Notes: generated from the letters alone by a model not told the origin. 64,000 bases of DNA from Planctomycetota bacterium (GCA_029250885.1 JAQXEK010000058.1:124001-188000); one strand, 5' to 3'; numbered from the stretch's first letter, positions 18,154 through 29,593 are shown. Translations and numbers: made by a program.

Positions 18154-19677
18154 GTGGTGGCCAGTGTGCTCGTCGCAGGAGCGCTGTTTTCGCTGCGGGT
18201 GGACCGCATGCCCGGGGATGCTTCAGAGCTGGTCAACCGCATGGCGGCGGCGGATGCGCCAGTCACGTTTTGGTACCACTTGGGCTATGCGTGGTTGGCG
18301 CGACTGGTGGAGTTCGTGTTTGCTGGGCCACTTGGACTCTCGGTTCGGGAGACCTTGGAGTTGCTCTCGGCCCTGGCGGCGGGTGCGGCGGTTGGGCTCA
18401 GCTTTGCGACCCTACGCCGACTTGATCTCCCCGGGCCTGTCGCGATGTTTGGCGCGGCCCTGATGGCGACGACGGCGGGTTTTCTTAACCACGGCACCCA
18501 GGTCGAGGTCCACACGGTGCAGCTCTGCACTTCGTGGCTTGGCTTCTGCATCATGGCGCGGTCCGGGCGACTGGGCCTGGGCCGGCTGTTCGGATTCGGG
18601 CTGATTGCCGGACTCGTCGTCTCCCTGGGACACCAGACCGGGCCGCTGCTCTTTCCCGGTCTCGTGCTGACGAGCATCTGGACGGTTAACTCTTGTGCGG
18701 ATCACCGCCAGCGGGCGGTGCGCTTTGGGGTAGCCGTGGCGGCCTTCCTGATCGCCCTTGGGGTGAGCCGCTGGATGACCTCGTACTTCAGCCCGATCGA
18801 GAACCTCAAACAGCTCAGCGACTTCTTCGGCGCCACGGCCATGCTGACCAAGTCCGCCACCTTGACCTTTGTCGCAGTAGAGCTCTTTGCAACCCTCGGA
18901 CTGCTGGCCTTGGCGGTCTTTTGGATCCTCCAGACCAAGCTCACGCGCATGCCACACGCCTGGCTTGGGCTCGTGCTGGTGATCGTCCCCTGGGCCTTCT
19001 TTATTGGATTTGGAGAGAGCACCGAGGGTGGCTACTTTATCGGCAGCTCCATGGGCTGCGTTGTGCTGGCTTGCCTGCTCATGATGGGACTGCGCAGTCA
19101 AGAGCGCGGCCGGCGCATCGCCGTCATCGGCTCCTTCGCGCTGCCCATCGGCAGCTTGCTCGTGGCGGGGAACTACGTCGTCTCCAGCCACGCGGATCAA
19201 AACGAACGCGCCGCCGCTCGCAGCGCCGCCGTCCAAGAGTTGCTTCCGGATGGAGGCGTGGTCTTCTCCCTGCAATACACCGAGCACACCCTCAACGGTC
19301 AATTTGATGACCTCCGCGAGGTCAATGTGTGTGGCCCACTGCGGCATTACATCAGCTTCGGCGGCGCGGTCGGCGATGCGGATCTCATGGTTGCCAAGCA
19401 GCTGCGTGAGTTGATGGCGGAGGGGCGGCCCGTGATCGTGGACTGGACCTGGAGCTACCGGAAAGACAACCCGGAGCCGCGCTGGATGGCAGGGCCCGAA
19501 GACGAGCTTGTGGATCCTTCCAGCGAACAGGATGCGGGTGACCCGCTCAACCTGGACGAGTCCTGGCAACCCTACATCGAACGCATCCGAGCGGGCCTAG
19601 CTCGCGACTGGCTTGTCACCGAGCACAAAGCTCCCTGGAGCCGGTTCTTGCGAATCGAGCCTCGAAGCGGCCTCTGA
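18154..19677 (+). CDS. Polytopic membrane protein, DUF2723/GT-C-like
   Basis: About 507 residues from a GTG at 18154. The frame is open further upstream with no clear ATG, so the N-terminus is uncertain. It has around nine to ten hydrophobic helices, then a soluble C-terminal domain of about 150 residues after GSLLVAGNYVVSSHAD. The early sequence RMPGDASELVNRMAAADAP is like the 'YPGDSGEL' loop of DUF2723 (TMEM260-like) proteins, which are GT-C glycosyltransferases; an acidic residue in this first loop is the usual catalytic site. The soluble part (LPDGGVVFSLQYTEHTLNGQFDDLREV) fits the same family. A role in glycosylation at the membrane is inferred. Confidence 0.65.
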   Translation: MVASVLVAGALFSLRVDRMPGDASELVNRMAAADAPVTFWYHLGYAWLARLVEFVFAGPLGLSVRETLELLSALAAGAAVGLSFATLRRLDLPGPVAMFGAALMATTAGFLNHGTQVEVHTVQLCTSWLGFCIMARSGRLGLGRLFGFGLIAGLVVSLGHQTGPLLFPGLVLTSIWTVNSCADHRQRAVRFGVAVAAFLIALGVSRWMTSYFSPIENLKQLSDFFGATAMLTKSATLTFVAVELFATLGLLALAVFWILQTKLTRMPHAWLGLVLVIVPWAFFIGFGESTEGGYFIGSSMGCVVLACLLMMGLRSQERGRRIAVIGSFALPIGSLLVAGNYVVSSHADQNERAAARSAAVQELLPDGGVVFSLQYTEHTLNGQFDDLREVNVCGPLRHYISFGGAVGDADLMVAKQLRELMAEGRPVIVDWTWSYRKDNPEPRWMAGPEDELVDPSSEQDAGDPLNLDESWQPYIERIRAGLARDWLVTEHKAPWSRFLRIEPRSGL

Positions 19678-19865
19678 GCCAGCTTCCCTCGTGGTCGGCT
19701 CACAGCTCGATTCCCCGCTACCGCCCACGCTGGCACGTTTGTCGTAGGCAAAGCTCTTGGCTAAGGAGCCCCGACCCTTTCAGAAGCCTGTGCCAGTGTA
19801 TATTTGGGGCTGCTGGGGGGGCAAAAGCCCCTCGGTCGAGCCCAAAACAGGCTAAAATCGCCCCC

Positions 19866-20471
19866 ATGCGTATCCTCCTAGCCACTCAGAACAAGAAGAA
19901 GCGAGCCGAGTTCGAGGCCATGTTCGCCCCCCTCGGCGTCGAGCTGCTGGCCCCCCAAGAGCTGCCCGATACGGTCGAGGATCAGCCCGACTTCCCCGGC
20001 AACGCCCGCAAGAAGGCCGCCGAAGCCGCCCTAGCCACGGGCGAGTGGTGCCTGGCGGACGATTCGGGGTTAGAAGTCCAGCACCTAGACGGCGCGCCTG
20101 GGGTCCTGTCCGCGCGCTTCGCGGGCACCCACGGCGACGACGCCGCGAACAACGCCAAGCTGCTGCAGCTCATGGCAGACGTGCCCGAGCCCCAGCGCGG
20201 GGCGCGCTTCGTCTGCGCACTGTGCCTGTGCCGCCCCGACGGCACGGCTGCCATCGAGGTCTTCGGCCAAGTCCAAGGCCGCATCCTCGAGACCCCCCGC
20301 GGCACCCGGGACTTCGGCTACGACCCCCTCTTCCTGTTTACGGAACCCGGCTTCGACGTCACCGGCCAGGGCTTCGCCGAGCTCGACCACGGGCAGAAGT
20401 CCGCCGTCAGCCACCGGGGTCGCGCCCTGGCCCTGTTAGCCGAGAAGCTGCCCGCGCTTCGGGCCGAGTAG
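19866..20471 (+). CDS. rdgB: dITP/XTP pyrophosphatase (RdgB/HAM1)
   Basis: A protein of 201 residues that hydrolyses non-canonical purine NTPs (dITP, XTP) to monophosphates, keeping them out of DNA. Family motifs are complete: LLATQNKKKRAEFEAM at the N-terminus, ENARKKA-like GNARKKAAEAA, LADDSGLEV with the catalytic Asp, GAPGVLSARFAG, and GTRDFGYDPLF with SHRGRAL near the end. The ATG is at 19866; the preceding 188 bp hold no gene but include a G-rich hairpin (near 19808-19835) that may end the upstream transcript. Confidence 0.97.
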   Translation: MRILLATQNKKKRAEFEAMFAPLGVELLAPQELPDTVEDQPDFPGNARKKAAEAALATGEWCLADDSGLEVQHLDGAPGVLSARFAGTHGDDAANNAKLLQLMADVPEPQRGARFVCALCLCRPDGTAAIEVFGQVQGRILETPRGTRDFGYDPLFLFTEPGFDVTGQGFAELDHGQKSAVSHRGRALALLAEKLPALRAE

Positions 20472-20637
20472 CCCACGAACCGCCTGGTCTGGGGCCGAAG
20501 CACCCCGCTTCGAGCGGTTTCAAGGCCACCGCGCCTCCTAGCTGGGCATGAATCGGATACCATCCCCGGCTTGCGCTTACGCTCTTCTACGCATAATTGG
20601 AAGAGACCCCGAACCAGCCTCGAATTCCTGACTTCAC

Positions 20638-22439
<1,802 letters not shown>

Positions 22440-22443
<4 letters not shown>

Positions 22444-23960
22444 CCGAGATCGCGATGCCCGAAAAGGCAAAGGGCAAGAACGCTGACTCCAAGGGTAAGG
22501 ACCCACAGAAGGGAGGACGGCCGACACCCTGGCGCGACAACATCGAGGCGATCCTCATGGCGATTGTCATGGCGATCGTGCTCAAGTACTTCATCGTCGA
22601 GGCCTATCGTATCCCCACAGGTTCGATGCAGCCGACGCTGATGGGCAACTCGAGGACAGGCGTGTACGATCGCATCCTTGTGGACAAGTTCACCCCCGTG
22701 CTGCGCAACCCGCTGCGCTTCGAGACCTGGGTCTTCCGCTATCCCCTTGACCAGTCTAAGAATTACGTCAAGCGCGTGGTTGGCATGGGGCCAGAGGAGA
22801 TTCGAGTTCACAATGGCGACATCTGGCGTCGAGGCATTGGCGCCGAGAATATGGACGCTCCGAACGAAGGCTGGCAGGTCCTGCGCCGGCCGCGCCGTGT
22901 TCAGCAAGAGACGTGGCTTGCCCTGATCAAAGAAGACGCAGGCGATACGCTCTTCCACAGTGCCGACGACATGAACGTTACCTTTGGTCGCGAGGCCGAC
23001 CACGGCGGCGACTACCGTATGCGCTACGGCCAGTCCCGCGGCAGCGTGATGGACAACTACAACGACGGCTACCCGGACAACCTCAAGGACAGGATCGACC
23101 GCAACAAGAACAACTCCGGGTCCCACACTGTTGGAGACCTGCGGGTCAGCGGTGAGGTCACGCCCAAGTCAGACTGCGAGTGGATCGAAGCCCAGCTGCT
23201 GGAAGGCCAAATGCAGTACAACTTCCGCATTCCGGGTCCCGCCGCACCAGAGGGCGCCAAGGCGTCCATCGAAGTCATGGACCGCGGTCCCGTGTCTTCG
23301 ATCGCACCGCACACGTCCTTCGTCGAAAGCGAGCCCCTGCGGCTCAAGGCCGGCAGCACCTACCAGTTCGCCGCCCAGAACCTAGACGACCTGCTCGAGC
23401 TCGAGCTCGACGCCGAAGTCCTCTGCACCCAAGAGGTGCCGACTGCCTCGAACCAGGCCTCGTCCCTGTTCCTGGAAAACAAAGGCGGCGCAAGCTTCGA
23501 GCACCTGATGGTCTACCGGGACATCTTCTACACCCCCGCCATTGAAGACAGCTGGACGATCCCCGAGGGCCACTACTTCATGATGGGTGACAATACCCTG
23601 AACTCGTCCGACAGCCGCAAGTGGAGCAGCTACACAATCGACGTTATCGACGAGGAGGGCAACGCCACCCAAGTCTCGGGTAACAGCCGCAGCTCCGACA
23701 ACATGGGCCAGTCCGATTTCTTCACCGGCCAGAACCCCTACACGATCAACCGAGGCACCGAAGACCTACGCCCGATTACGTGGTTCAGGGACAGCTTCGG
23801 AGAGAATCGCGCCTATGAGGCAGGTGAGGTATTCGAGGCAGAAAAGTCAATTGCTGCCGAGCCGTTTGTACCGCTGGAGATGATGCAGGGGCGAGCGATT
23901 AGTGTGTTTTGGCCGATTAAGCCTCTGGATGGGGTTTGGCGGTTTAAGTGGGTTCGCTAA
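22440..23960 (+). CDS. lepB: Signal peptidase I with large internal insert
   Basis: A membrane serine peptidase of 506 residues. One N-terminal transmembrane helix (about 35-54) is followed by box B with catalytic Ser62 (RIPTGSMQPTL) and the general-base Lys111 (YVKRVVGMGPEE). The GDN box (YFMMGDNTLNSSDSR) is at about 379-393 and the protein ends in a hydrophobic strand. About 250 residues separate boxes D and E, far more than in the E. coli enzyme. They hold a soluble domain (about 130-370) with a beta-sandwich look. It removes signal peptides of the many secreted proteins in this genome. Translation is coupled to lepA by the 4-bp overlap. Confidence 0.94.
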
Positions 23961-24057
23961 CTGCATTCCGAAGGAAGCCATAAGCGTCGCTTGATCGTCG
24001 CCAAGGACACAGCCGCCGAAGTCCCACTGGCACACAGGGACCGAGATGCCCGCGCGC

Positions 24058-25596
24058 CTATTGCCGATCCAAGAACGCGATTCGGTCCTGGGAGTAGTCA
24101 AACACTAACCGGAAGGCCTCCAGAAACTCCTGGCCCAGGTTGCCCGTGCTGTACTCGTCGGTAAAGACGCCAATCTCGAACTGGGAGAAGGCGACTACAG
24201 GCTTGTCGAAGCGGTGGCCGCCTAGCTCGAACCAGGGAATCGTGCCTTCAAAGGCGGTGCCTGAGCCGCCGACGCCGCCCATGGTCGTGCGCGTGAGGTC
24301 GCGGCCGCTAAGTAGGCCTAAGCGCTCGACAGCCGGCGTGTGGAAGGTCACCGTTCCGTCGGCACCCGTGTCCATGCGGAAGGGCTCGTTGAGAGGACCG
24401 TCGCCCGCATCAAAGGTGGCCATCACCGATGCGGTGTGACCATCAAACAAGAGCGGGCTCCAGTGGTCGCCCTCAAGCTTGTAGGTCTCTGGGTCATGCA
24501 CGGCGACGAACTCGGCCAAGGGCTCGACTTCGACCACCGCTCGGCTAAAGAGTCCATAGCCGATGATGCCTGCGATCGGAACGCCGAAGGCGCGCTCGAG
24601 GAATGCCAACTCGACTTCCACGTAGACTTGCTTGTCCCAGGTCATCGGGCCTAGTCTGAACTCGCGGCCCGCGCGGAACCCCGAGCGCGACGTACCTGCA
24701 ACCCCGGTGGCCAGCACCTCCCCCACCAGCTCCATTCCAAGCTGCTCAGCTACCTCGGGATCGATGACCATGGCGCCCGCGCCTGAGTCCAAGATGAACC
24801 AGCCCACGTCCTGGCCATTTACCCTTGGATGCACGAGGATGTGCCCGGAGTCGACGCGCTTGACGGCAACCCTTGCCGGGGTGTTGGTGTCAAACTTCAC
24901 GTCATCGGGTAGGCCTAGCTGAACGTCGAACAGCCCCTCGCCCGAGACCCGGCGCACGCTGGCCACGCGCATCTCCGTCTCGGGCCCATCTTCTTCGACC
25001 TCGACGCGAATCCTGTGGGGCGTCAGGATTCCCGCCGCCACGCGCCAGTCCTCGAAGTTCGTCCTGCTTAGGCCGGCCGAGCCCATCTCGGTGTACCGGG
25101 TCGGCAGGCCCGAGTTGGGGTCGAGCTCGAGCTGCAGGTTCGTAGGCCCGGCGCGCATGGCCAGGTGGAAGTCACCGCCAGCGCTCGCCACCAGGAAGGG
25201 ACTGGCAGCCGACAGCCAACTACCCGAGAGCACAGATGGAAACACCAGAGCGGTGTTGTAGCTCGCAAGGGAGAGCTTGCGCATCACGCCGCTGAAGTCG
25301 CTCTTGTACACATGGGTGCCATCGAAGACCTCGACTTTGCCCAGAACGCCGCCAATCTCTTGCCGATAGCGTCCGTCGGCGAACAGCGTCAAGGTGAATG
25401 GCGCTTTGGCCCCCAGGAAGTCGGCGTCCCCGGAGAGCTCGAGGGCTCCTGGCAGGGCTTCCCAGCTCGCGCGATCGATCGCGGTGGAGGTCGACTGCCG
25501 CAGCAGCTCCGTGACCCCGGGGGTGTCCTGGGGTGTAGATGTCACGCACCCAAAGAGCGTGGCCGCGAGAAGGCTAAGAAAAGTAGTCTTGCCCAT
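24058..25596 (-). CDS. Lipoprotein with two retropepsin-like aspartic protease motifs
   Basis: A protein of 512 residues. The signal peptide ends LLAATLFGC, and Cys17 is a probable lipidation site. Residues about 30-215 form a beta-rich domain, with SGDADFLGAKAPFTLTLFADGRYR suggesting a LolA-like or outer-membrane lipoprotein fold. The C-terminal half has two aspartic protease lobes. D270 lies in WFILDSGAGAMVI and D409 in PFRMDTGADGTVTF, each with the hydrophobic-hydrophobic-Gly partner (IAGIIGYGLFS and the GNLGQEFLEAF ending). Single-chain two-lobed retropepsin-like proteases of this kind are found in bacteria. An extracytoplasmic endopeptidase is inferred. It lies downstream of an ArsR-like regulator with a 15-residue reading frame between. 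Confidence 0.8.
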   Translation of the reverse strand: MGKTTFLSLLAATLFGCVTSTPQDTPGVTELLRQSTSTAIDRASWEALPGALELSGDADFLGAKAPFTLTLFADGRYRQEIGGVLGKVEVFDGTHVYKSDFSGVMRKLSLASYNTALVFPSVLSGSWLSAASPFLVASAGGDFHLAMRAGPTNLQLELDPNSGLPTRYTEMGSAGLSRTNFEDWRVAAGILTPHRIRVEVEEDGPETEMRVASVRRVSGEGLFDVQLGLPDDVKFDTNTPARVAVKRVDSGHILVHPRVNGQDVGWFILDSGAGAMVIDPEVAEQLGMELVGEVLATGVAGTSRSGFRAGREFRLGPMTWDKQVYVEVELAFLERAFGVPIAGIIGYGLFSRAVVEVEPLAEFVAVHDPETYKLEGDHWSPLLFDGHTASVMATFDAGDGPLNEPFRMDTGADGTVTFHTPAVERLGLLSGRDLTRTTMGGVGGSGTAFEGTIPWFELGGHRFDKPVVAFSQFEIGVFTDEYSTGNLGQEFLEAFRLVFDYSQDRIAFLDRQ

Positions 25597-25599
25597 GGC

Positions 25600-25647
25600 T
25601 TAGATGGCGAACATCGCGATGTCGAATGTAGTGAGCTGTGGACTCAT
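25600..25647 (-). other. 15-codon reading frame overlapping the ArsR stop
   Basis: An ATG at 25647 overlaps the TGA of the regulator gene (ATGA). It opens MSPQLTTFDIAMFAI and stops at TAA 25602-25600, four bases before the ATG of the aspartic protease. The peptide reads like the first residues of a sodium:solute symporter, whose helix 1 would follow, but no further coding follows in frame. It may be the remnant of a lost transporter gene or a leader that couples translation of regulator and protease. Expression is not shown. Confidence 0.35.
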
Positions 25648-26279
25648 GAAGTCTCCTCGGTTTCGGTGTGGGACGCCCGCTGCTTGCGGCGCGAAGGAAC
25701 GGGGGAGAGGACTTGCGAGAGGGCGAAGAGCCTGGCGCCGGACTTGCCGGGCTCCTCGCAGACGGCGTGCCCGCGCATGTAGCTGAGCACGTCTTGGATC
25801 TTATTCATGGCGACAGCGGCCTGGTCTGGGTTGAGCCAGCCCTTGGTGCGCTGCACCAGGGGGAAGTCGTGCATGCCGTCGAAGGTGCTCTCGGGCTCCC
25901 AGTCGTCAGTTAGGGCGGTCCGCATGTCGCGCTCGGTCAAGCGCAAGATGGCGGCCCCCAGGTCGGCCATGGCGGCGCGCTCCTCGGCGGGCGACTCTTG
26001 GCTTGAGTCGGCGGAGACCTCGCGCTCGCAGAGTGCGTAGACTGCGCCGCTGCGGCCACCGCTCTGGCGCTTGCCCTGGCGCTCGACGATGCCCGCCTTT
26101 TCCAGCTGGCGCAAGTGATGGTAGAGCGAATCAGCCGCCCGGCCGAGCTGGGCCGAGATCTCGGCCACGGTGGCCGGGCCGCTGATCTGCATCACCTCGA
26201 CCACCTCGATGCGTGCGGGCGAGGCTAGAGCCTTGAGCAGAGCGATGCGCTTCTTTGGCGTGATGATGGGTGGAGTCAT
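25644..26279 (-). CDS. ArsR-type winged-helix transcriptional regulator
   Basis: A protein of 211 residues. The N-terminal ~85 residues form an ArsR/SmtB-like winged helix: LLKALASPARIEVVEVMQ, the HTH VAEISAQLGRAADSLYHHLRQLEKAGIVE, and a wing GGRSGAVYAL. The C-terminal ~120 residues are helical (LGAAILRLTERDMRTAL) and contain no clear metal-binding cysteine pair. It more likely senses through a protein or ligand than metal. The downstream lipoprotein protease is probably co-transcribed; the regulator may control itself and that gene, which is an inference. The 558-bp non-coding region upstream would hold its promoter. Confidence 0.8.
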   Translation of the reverse strand: MTPPIITPKKRIALLKALASPARIEVVEVMQISGPATVAEISAQLGRAADSLYHHLRQLEKAGIVERQGKRQSGGRSGAVYALCEREVSADSSQESPAEERAAMADLGAAILRLTERDMRTALTDDWEPESTFDGMHDFPLVQRTKGWLNPDQAAVAMNKIQDVLSYMRGHAVCEEPGKSGARLFALSQVLSPVPSRRKQRASHTETEETS

Positions 26280-26837
26280 GGTTTAGGTAGCATACGTCGG
26301 CGCACTGACTTATTGAAAAGGACTACGGCAGTTCATGAAGACCCCCTTATTGGGCCCGCCAGGGCGCGAACTATCAACACGACGGGATCCGGAAGGCCTG
26401 TGTCCCAAACCGAGGACTCCCTTTCCACACATTCCCACAGCCCACGCCACACCCCCACACAGGTTGCACGCCCAGCCCTAACAAAATCCGGCCAGGGCCC
26501 CCGTCAATCGAAAGCCTGGTGCTAAATTTGAAACTACTTACCTAACCCCATACTGAAAAGCCTCTTACGTCGGCACCGAATAGCCTAATTCCCATGTAAC
26601 CGCTCAAGTCACCCGAGGGTCTGGGCTGGGACCCTGTCCTCATATCAGCCTGCCCACAGTACTCGTGGCACTTCTCCCCAAGTTATCCACAACAGGCAAG
26701 GCCGTCACTGGGGGGACGCCCGCGGAGCCTTTAGACTTCGGGGGGAATAGCCCTAAGACGGCTTCAAATCCGACCTTAGGCTAAGCTTCCCCCACTGTCC
26801 ATGGGCATCGCCCGGGCACGCTTGCTAAACTCCCGCC
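26280..26837. other. Long non-coding region with one DnaA-box match
   Basis: 558 bp between the divergent ArsR and lptB starts. It is poorer in GC than its neighbours and has a pyrimidine-rich stretch near 26420-26475 with many CCACA words. TTATCCACA at 26683-26691 is a perfect match to the DnaA box; CTTTCCACA in 26420-26430 is a degenerate relative. No AT-rich unwinding element or box cluster is obvious. A 70-codon reading frame inside (26313-26525) is low-complexity and not supported. The rest shows nothing I can name. Confidence 0.4.
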
Positions 26838-27644
26838 ATGGGAAGTTCAGACCCGATCCTACTTGACGTGCGTGGCCTCGTGAAGTCCTTCAAGGGACGT
26901 CGTGTGGTGGATGGCGTTCACTTCACCGTACAGCCCGGCGAGGTCGTCGGCCTGCTGGGTCCGAACGGCGCCGGCAAGACCACCAGCTTCCGCATGACCG
27001 TGGGCCTGGTGCAGCCGGACGCTGGCGAGGTCTGGCTTAACGGCAAGGAGTGCGGCCGCCTGCCCATGTACCAGAGGGCGCGCCAAGGCATGGGCTACCT
27101 GCCCCAGGAGCCCAGCATCTTCCGCCGCATGAAGGTCCGCGATAACGTGATCGCCGTGCTAGAGGCCATGCCCATCAGCCGCCGCGATCGCGGCCCCCGG
27201 GCCGACGAGCTGCTAGAGTCCCTCGCCCTCACCCACCTGGCCGGCAGCCTCGCAGAGACCCTCTCGGGTGGCGAGCGCAGGCGCCTCGAGATCGCCCGCG
27301 CATTGGCATCCGAGCCCTCGATCCTCATGCTCGATGAGCCCTTCGCGGGCGTCGACCCCCTAGCTGTGGACGAGATCCAAGGTATCCTGCATCAACTGCG
27401 CGCTGACGACATCGGCATCCTGATCACGGACCACAGCGTCCGCGAGACCCTGGAGATCTGCGATCGCGCCTACGTGATCCACCGTGGCCAGATCCTGCGC
27501 GAGGGCGCTCCCGACGCCCTGATCAACGACCCTAAGGTGCGCGAGGTCTACCTCGGCGACCGCTTTGACGACGGCGCGCCGATTCCCGCTCCAGCCGGTG
27601 ACGGTGTGACGGCGGCCGAAGAGTCCGGCCTAGCGGGCGACTAA
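26838..27644 (+). CDS. lptB: LPS export ABC transporter ATP-binding protein LptB
   Basis: A cytoplasmic ABC ATPase of 268 residues that, with LptFG, extracts lipopolysaccharide from the inner membrane. Motifs are GLLGPNGAGKTTSFRM (Walker A, with the LptB-like TSF), GYLPQEPSIFRRM (Q-loop with the 'PQEPSIFR' LptB hallmark), LSGGERRRLEIARAL (signature with LptB ERRR) and LMLDEPFAGVDPLAV (Walker B). It then has ILITDHSVRETLEICDRAYVIHRG (H-loop). No lptA, C, F or G is nearby. The C-terminal tail (DGAPIPAPAGDGVTAAEESG) is longer than usual. Its presence implies a diderm envelope. Confidence 0.93.
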   Translation: MGSSDPILLDVRGLVKSFKGRRVVDGVHFTVQPGEVVGLLGPNGAGKTTSFRMTVGLVQPDAGEVWLNGKECGRLPMYQRARQGMGYLPQEPSIFRRMKVRDNVIAVLEAMPISRRDRGPRADELLESLALTHLAGSLAETLSGGERRRLEIARALASEPSILMLDEPFAGVDPLAVDEIQGILHQLRADDIGILITDHSVRETLEICDRAYVIHRGQILREGAPDALINDPKVREVYLGDRFDDGAPIPAPAGDGVTAAEESGLAGD

Positions 27645-27789
27645 AGCCCCGGCCCATACACCACGATTACGTGGGCGAAGCCACTCGGAGTTCCAAGGGT
27701 TGTTTATCCTATGAGGCATAAATCACCGGTGAGCCCCCGGCGCACCTGCTTCCTTCATTAATAACGCGGGCCAGTCCCGCCCCCACGAC

Positions 27790-28542
27790 ATGAATATCGT
27801 CGCCTGCATCAAGCGCGTCCCGGCCACCGAGACGCAGCCCAAGATCGCCCCCGACGGCAAGGCCATGGACCCTGCCCTCGCCGAGTACATGCTGTCTTTC
27901 TACGACGAGATCGCCCTCGAAGAGGCGATCCGAACCAAAGAGGCCGCCGGCGGTGAGGTCACTGCGCTCACTCTTGGCCCCGCCGAAGCCACCAAGGAGA
28001 TCCGCGACTGCCTGGCTCGCGGCGCCGACAAGGGCAGCCTGCTCACGGACGCAGACTGGCACACCCGGGACAACCGCACCACCGCCAAGGCCCTAGCCGC
28101 CCAGGTCACCGCCCTTGGTGCGGAGGTCGTCTTCTGCGGCCGTCAAGCCACGGACCGCGACAACGCAGCCGTCGGCCAGATGATGGCCACGTACCTTGGC
28201 TGGGCTTGTGTCACCGACGTGATTGAGCTCACCATCGACGGCCAGAAGGCCACGGCCAAGCGCGAGTCCGAGGCAGGCATCGAATCCTTCAGCTTCGACC
28301 TGCCCGCCGTGATCACCTGCCAGAAGGGCCTCAATGAGCCGCGCTACGCTGGCCTCAAGGGCATCATGGCTGCCAAGAAGAAGCCCATCGAAGAGTCTGC
28401 TCCCGAGCTGGCCGAGAACATGACCGAGGTCATCTCCGTCGAGCTGCCCCCCGCACGCCCCGAAGGTCGCATGATCGGCGAAGGCACGGACGCAATCCCC
28501 GCCCTTCTCGAAGCCTTGCGCTCGGAAGCCAAGGTGCTCTAG
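27790..28542 (+). CDS. etfB: Electron transfer flavoprotein subunit beta
   Basis: A protein of 250 residues opening MNIVACIKRVPATE, the invariant EtfB start. Further signatures are the ALEEAIRTKE stretch, LTLGPAEATKEIRDCLARGAD, the CGRQATDRDNAAVGQMMATYLGW segment that binds the AMP or second FAD phosphates, and PAVITCQKGLNEPRYAGLKGIMAAKKKPI. It accepts electrons from acyl-CoA and related dehydrogenases and passes them to ETF:quinone oxidoreductase. No dehydrogenase gene is adjacent. The etfA gene follows after 34 bp on the same strand. Confidence 0.97.
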   Translation: MNIVACIKRVPATETQPKIAPDGKAMDPALAEYMLSFYDEIALEEAIRTKEAAGGEVTALTLGPAEATKEIRDCLARGADKGSLLTDADWHTRDNRTTAKALAAQVTALGAEVVFCGRQATDRDNAAVGQMMATYLGWACVTDVIELTIDGQKATAKRESEAGIESFSFDLPAVITCQKGLNEPRYAGLKGIMAAKKKPIEESAPELAENMTEVISVELPPARPEGRMIGEGTDAIPALLEALRSEAKVL

Positions 28543-28576
28543 ACCACAAATCACGACCAACGAACCCTACATCGAC

Positions 28577-29509
28577 ATGTCTAAGATCATCGTATTCGTG
28601 GAGCAGTGCAACGGCACCGCCAACCGCGCAAGCACAGAAGCACTCGGCGCCGCAGCATCCCTCGGCGCGGAAGTCATCGCCGTCTCGTTCGGCGAAGGCG
28701 CAGCCAACCTAACACTCGCCGCGGCACGCACCATTGCCCTAGAAGGCACCCAATACAGCCCCGACGCCCTTGCTGGCGACATCGCCGGTATCGCCAAGGC
28801 CGAGGGCGCGAACGCCGTGTTCTGCGCCTCCACCGGCACGGGCCGCGACCTCGCCCCGCGCGTGGCCGCCCTGCTCGACAGCCCCTGCTTCAGCGACTGC
28901 ACTGCCGTCGCCGCCGACGGGGACGCCATCGCCTTCACCCGCCCCACCTTGGCCGGTAAGCTGATCGCAAACGTCAAGAGCACCGGCACCGCGGTCGCGA
29001 CCCTGCGCCGCAACTGCTTCGAAGCTCCGGAAGCCGGCAGCGCTGAGGTCACGATTCAGCCCGCCAGCGCAGACTTCAAGGCCCTGCTTACTGAGATCGC
29101 CGCCAAGGTCGGCGGTAAGCTCGACGTCTCCGAAGCGCCGATCATCGTATCCGGGGGACGCGGCATGAAGGAGCCCGAGAACTTCAAGCTGATCGAGGAC
29201 CTAGCCGCTGCCTTTGGCAACGCGGCCGTCGGCGCGAGCCGCGCCGTTGTGGACGCCGGGTGGCGCCCCCACTCCGAGCAGGTTGGCCAGACCGGCAAGA
29301 CCGTCGCGCCCCAGCTGTACTTTGCCATTGGCATCTCCGGCGCGATCCAACACGTGGCCGGAATGAAGACCTCTAAGGTTATCGTCGCCATCAACAAGGA
29401 TCCCGATGCGGCGATCTTCAAGCTGGCCGACTACGGCATTGTCGGTGACGCCCTAGAGATCCTGCCCGCGCTTACGGAAGCCGTGAAAGGAGCTGTTAGC
29501 GGCGCCTAG
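28577..29509 (+). CDS. etfA: Electron transfer flavoprotein subunit alpha
   Basis: A protein of 310 residues, FAD-binding partner of EtfB. The N-terminal domain (about 1-180) is followed by the conserved C-terminal FAD domain: [22 protein letters not shown]-like [89 protein letters not shown]. All motif residues for FAD contacts are present. It forms an operon with etfB and is ended by a strong hairpin 22 bp past the stop. Confidence 0.97.
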   Translation: MSKIIVFVEQCNGTANRASTEALGAAASLGAEVIAVSFGEGAANLTLAAARTIALEGTQYSPDALAGDIAGIAKAEGANAVFCASTGTGRDLAPRVAALLDSPCFSDCTAVAADGDAIAFTRPTLAGKLIANVKSTGTAVATLRRNCFEAPEAGSAEVTIQPASADFKALLTEIAAKVGGKLDVSEAPIIVSGGRGMKEPENFKLIEDLAAAFGNAAVGASRAVVDAGWRPHSEQVGQTGKTVAPQLYFAIGISGAIQHVAGMKTSKVIVAINKDPDAAIFKLADYGIVGDALEILPALTEAVKGAVSGA

Positions 29510-29531
29510 GATTAGCTGCAGACGAAGCGCA

Positions 29532-29570
29532 CAAGCCCCGTGGTCCAACAGACGGACCGCGGGGCTTGTT
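29532..29570 (+). terminator. Terminator after etfBA
   Basis: A 15-bp stem with one G-T position: CAAGCCCCGTGGTCC (29532-29546) against GGACCGCGGGGCTTG (29554-29568), 7-nt loop, then TT. It sits between etfA and the convergent glycosyltransferase and may stop both transcripts. Confidence 0.7.
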
Positions 29571-29593
29571 GCATTAGGCAAGTCACAATAGGC

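Noticed and set aside
26313-26525. 70-codon plus-strand reading frame in the long gap before lptB
   Set aside because: Low-complexity His/Thr/Pro/Arg sequence, no ribosome-binding site, no resemblance to any protein.
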